This document shows, piece by piece, positions 4,970-5,664 of a stretch of DNA of 5,664 nt (positions within the stretch are counted from its first letter, which is position 1; each line of letters opens with the position of its first letter). The DNA is taken from positions 1 through 5,664 of the forward strand of contig CACGGY010000056.1 in assembly GCA_902572675.1 (NCBI GenBank). The letters are read 5' to 3'. The DNA comes from an uncultured Prochlorococcus sp. Lineage in GTDB: Bacteria; Cyanobacteriota; Cyanobacteriia; PCC-6307; Cyanobiaceae. The position numbers and the translations under genes were made by a program. The notes below the pieces were generated by a model, which did no database searches, was not told the DNA's origin, and saw only the letters and a list, made by a program, of their open reading frames with translations.

Positions 4970-5664
4970 TACTTACGTATTTTTTCCCTTTTTTAATTTC
5001 TTGCTCAACAAAAAGTCTGGCCCAATTGTCTACTTCAAGAATATCATCCAATTCGGGACTCAAATTCAAATTCTCCATATGTGATTCACAAGCTTTACTT
5101 ATAAATGTTGGAATTTCTTGAAAAGAAATTTTTTCTTTAAGGAATTGTTCAACAGCCATTTCATTAGCAGCATTTAAGACTGCAGGCATAGTCCCAGAAG
5201 ATTTTCCTGCGGCATAGGCAAGTCCCATGCATGGATATTTAAACTCGTCTGGCTCTTTAAAAGTTAATTTTCCAATTTCACTTAGGTTTAATCTTTTCCA
5301 ATTTGTTTTAAATCTCTCAGGCCAACTCATCGCATATAAAATGGGTAGTTTCATATCTGGCCAACCTAATTGAGCTAATACTGAAGAATCATCCATCTCA
5401 ATCATTGAATGAATAATACTTTGAGGGTGGATAACTATTTCGATGTTTTCGTAAGAGGTCCCAAATAAATAATGAGCTTCTATAACTTCTAATCCTTTAT
5501 TCATAAGAGTTGCAGAATCTACAGTTATTTTTTTCCCCATATCCCAATTAGGATGCGAAGTAGCATCTTCCACTGTGACATGCTTTAAATCCTCAACGGC
5601 CCAATCTCTGAAAGCACCACCAGAAGCTGTTAAATGTATAGCTTTTAAACCTTTAGGTATCTCT
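4962..5664 (-). CDS. dxr: 1-deoxy-D-xylulose 5-phosphate reductoisomerase, 5' end cut by window edge
   Basis: Dxr (IspC) converts 1-deoxy-D-xylulose 5-phosphate to 2-C-methyl-D-erythritol 4-phosphate with NADPH and a divalent metal, the first committed step of the MEP isoprenoid pathway in the cytosol. The frame is open to the right edge, giving 233 visible residues; by comparison with about 400 in the family, roughly 170 N-terminal residues, including the NADPH Rossmann fold, lie outside. The visible part begins in the catalytic domain. TASGGAF gives Ser14 (E. coli Ser186), HPNWDMG gives Trp40 (Trp212), and VDSATLMNKGLE gives Ser50, Asn55, Lys56 and Glu59 (E. coli Ser222, Asn227, Lys228, Glu231); the spacings agree exactly. 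HPQSIIHSM and LNAANE follow, then the C-terminal helical domain. The GTG at 5573 is internal and is not the start. It is upstream of, and overlaps, the ferredoxin gene. Confidence 0.96.
   Translation of the reverse strand, partial: EIPKGLKAIHLTASGGAFRDWAVEDLKHVTVEDATSHPNWDMGKKITVDSATLMNKGLEVIEAHYLFGTSYENIEIVIHPQSIIHSMIEMDDSSVLAQLGWPDMKLPILYAMSWPERFKTNWKRLNLSEIGKLTFKEPDEFKYPCMGLAYAAGKSSGTMPAVLNAANEMAVEQFLKEKISFQEIPTFISKACESHMENLNLSPELDDILEVDNWARLFVEQEIKKGKKYVSIG

Noticed and set aside
4896..5084. A 62-codon open frame on the plus strand
   Set aside because: It runs antisense across the ferredoxin-dxr junction, both of which are well supported, and its product looks like random hydrophobic sequence.
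5571..5573. GTG at 5573 as the start of a short dxr product
   Set aside because: The frame continues upstream to the window edge with conserved Dxr sequence including the SGG catalytic motif, so the gene is simply cut by the window.
1..5664. Mobile element, CRISPR array, tRNA/rRNA or defence system
   Set aside because: Nearly all bases are in recognised or intact genes with consistent AT-rich composition; no transposase, direct-repeat array, integration site or RNA-gene sequence was seen.

Overview
This AT-rich, gene-dense window looks like a marine picocyanobacterial chromosome, most likely Prochlorococcus. The reasons are the compact layout with overlapping genes, the three-gene form of transhydrogenase, a plant/cyanobacterial-type dxr followed by a thioredoxin-like ferredoxin, and frequent TTG starts. 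The genus call is an inference from gene content and composition and has not been tested by any search.

Layout from left to right. Positions 1-551 hold the 5' part of an unrecognised, helix-rich protein on the minus strand; its stop lies beyond the left edge. A 127-base AT-rich divergent spacer (552-678) has a plausible promoter for each direction. Next comes a plus-strand operon: pntAA (679-1809), pntAB (1822-2115) and pntB (2124-3563), which encode the soluble NAD(H) domain, a small membrane piece, and the membrane plus NADP(H) domains of the proton-translocating transhydrogenase. An alpha/beta hydrolase of the YheT type (3544-4629) overlaps the end of pntB by 20 bases and is probably translated by coupling. 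On the minus strand, dxr (4962-5664, 5' end outside the window) is followed by an overlapping [2Fe-2S] thioredoxin-like ferredoxin (4619-4969). The ferredoxin meets the hydrolase tail to tail with an 11-base overlap.

Functionally, the Pnt complex uses the proton gradient to move hydride from NADH to NADP+. Dxr uses NADPH for the first committed step of the MEP isoprenoid pathway, which leads to carotenoids and the phytol tail of chlorophyll. The two units are convergent, so they are not one operon, and any NADPH link between them is only thematic. The ferredoxin may serve Fe-S or electron-transfer needs, but no partner is shown.

Most of the window is ordinary core metabolism and I see no mobile element, CRISPR array, RNA gene or defence system. 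The points most worth a second look are: the apparent absence of the known proton-channel histidines in the transhydrogenase membrane domain; a 16-pair hairpin inside the end of pntAA; the Cys/His cluster at the N-terminus of the unknown protein; the shortened cysteine spacing in the ferredoxin; and the TTG starts with gene overlaps.
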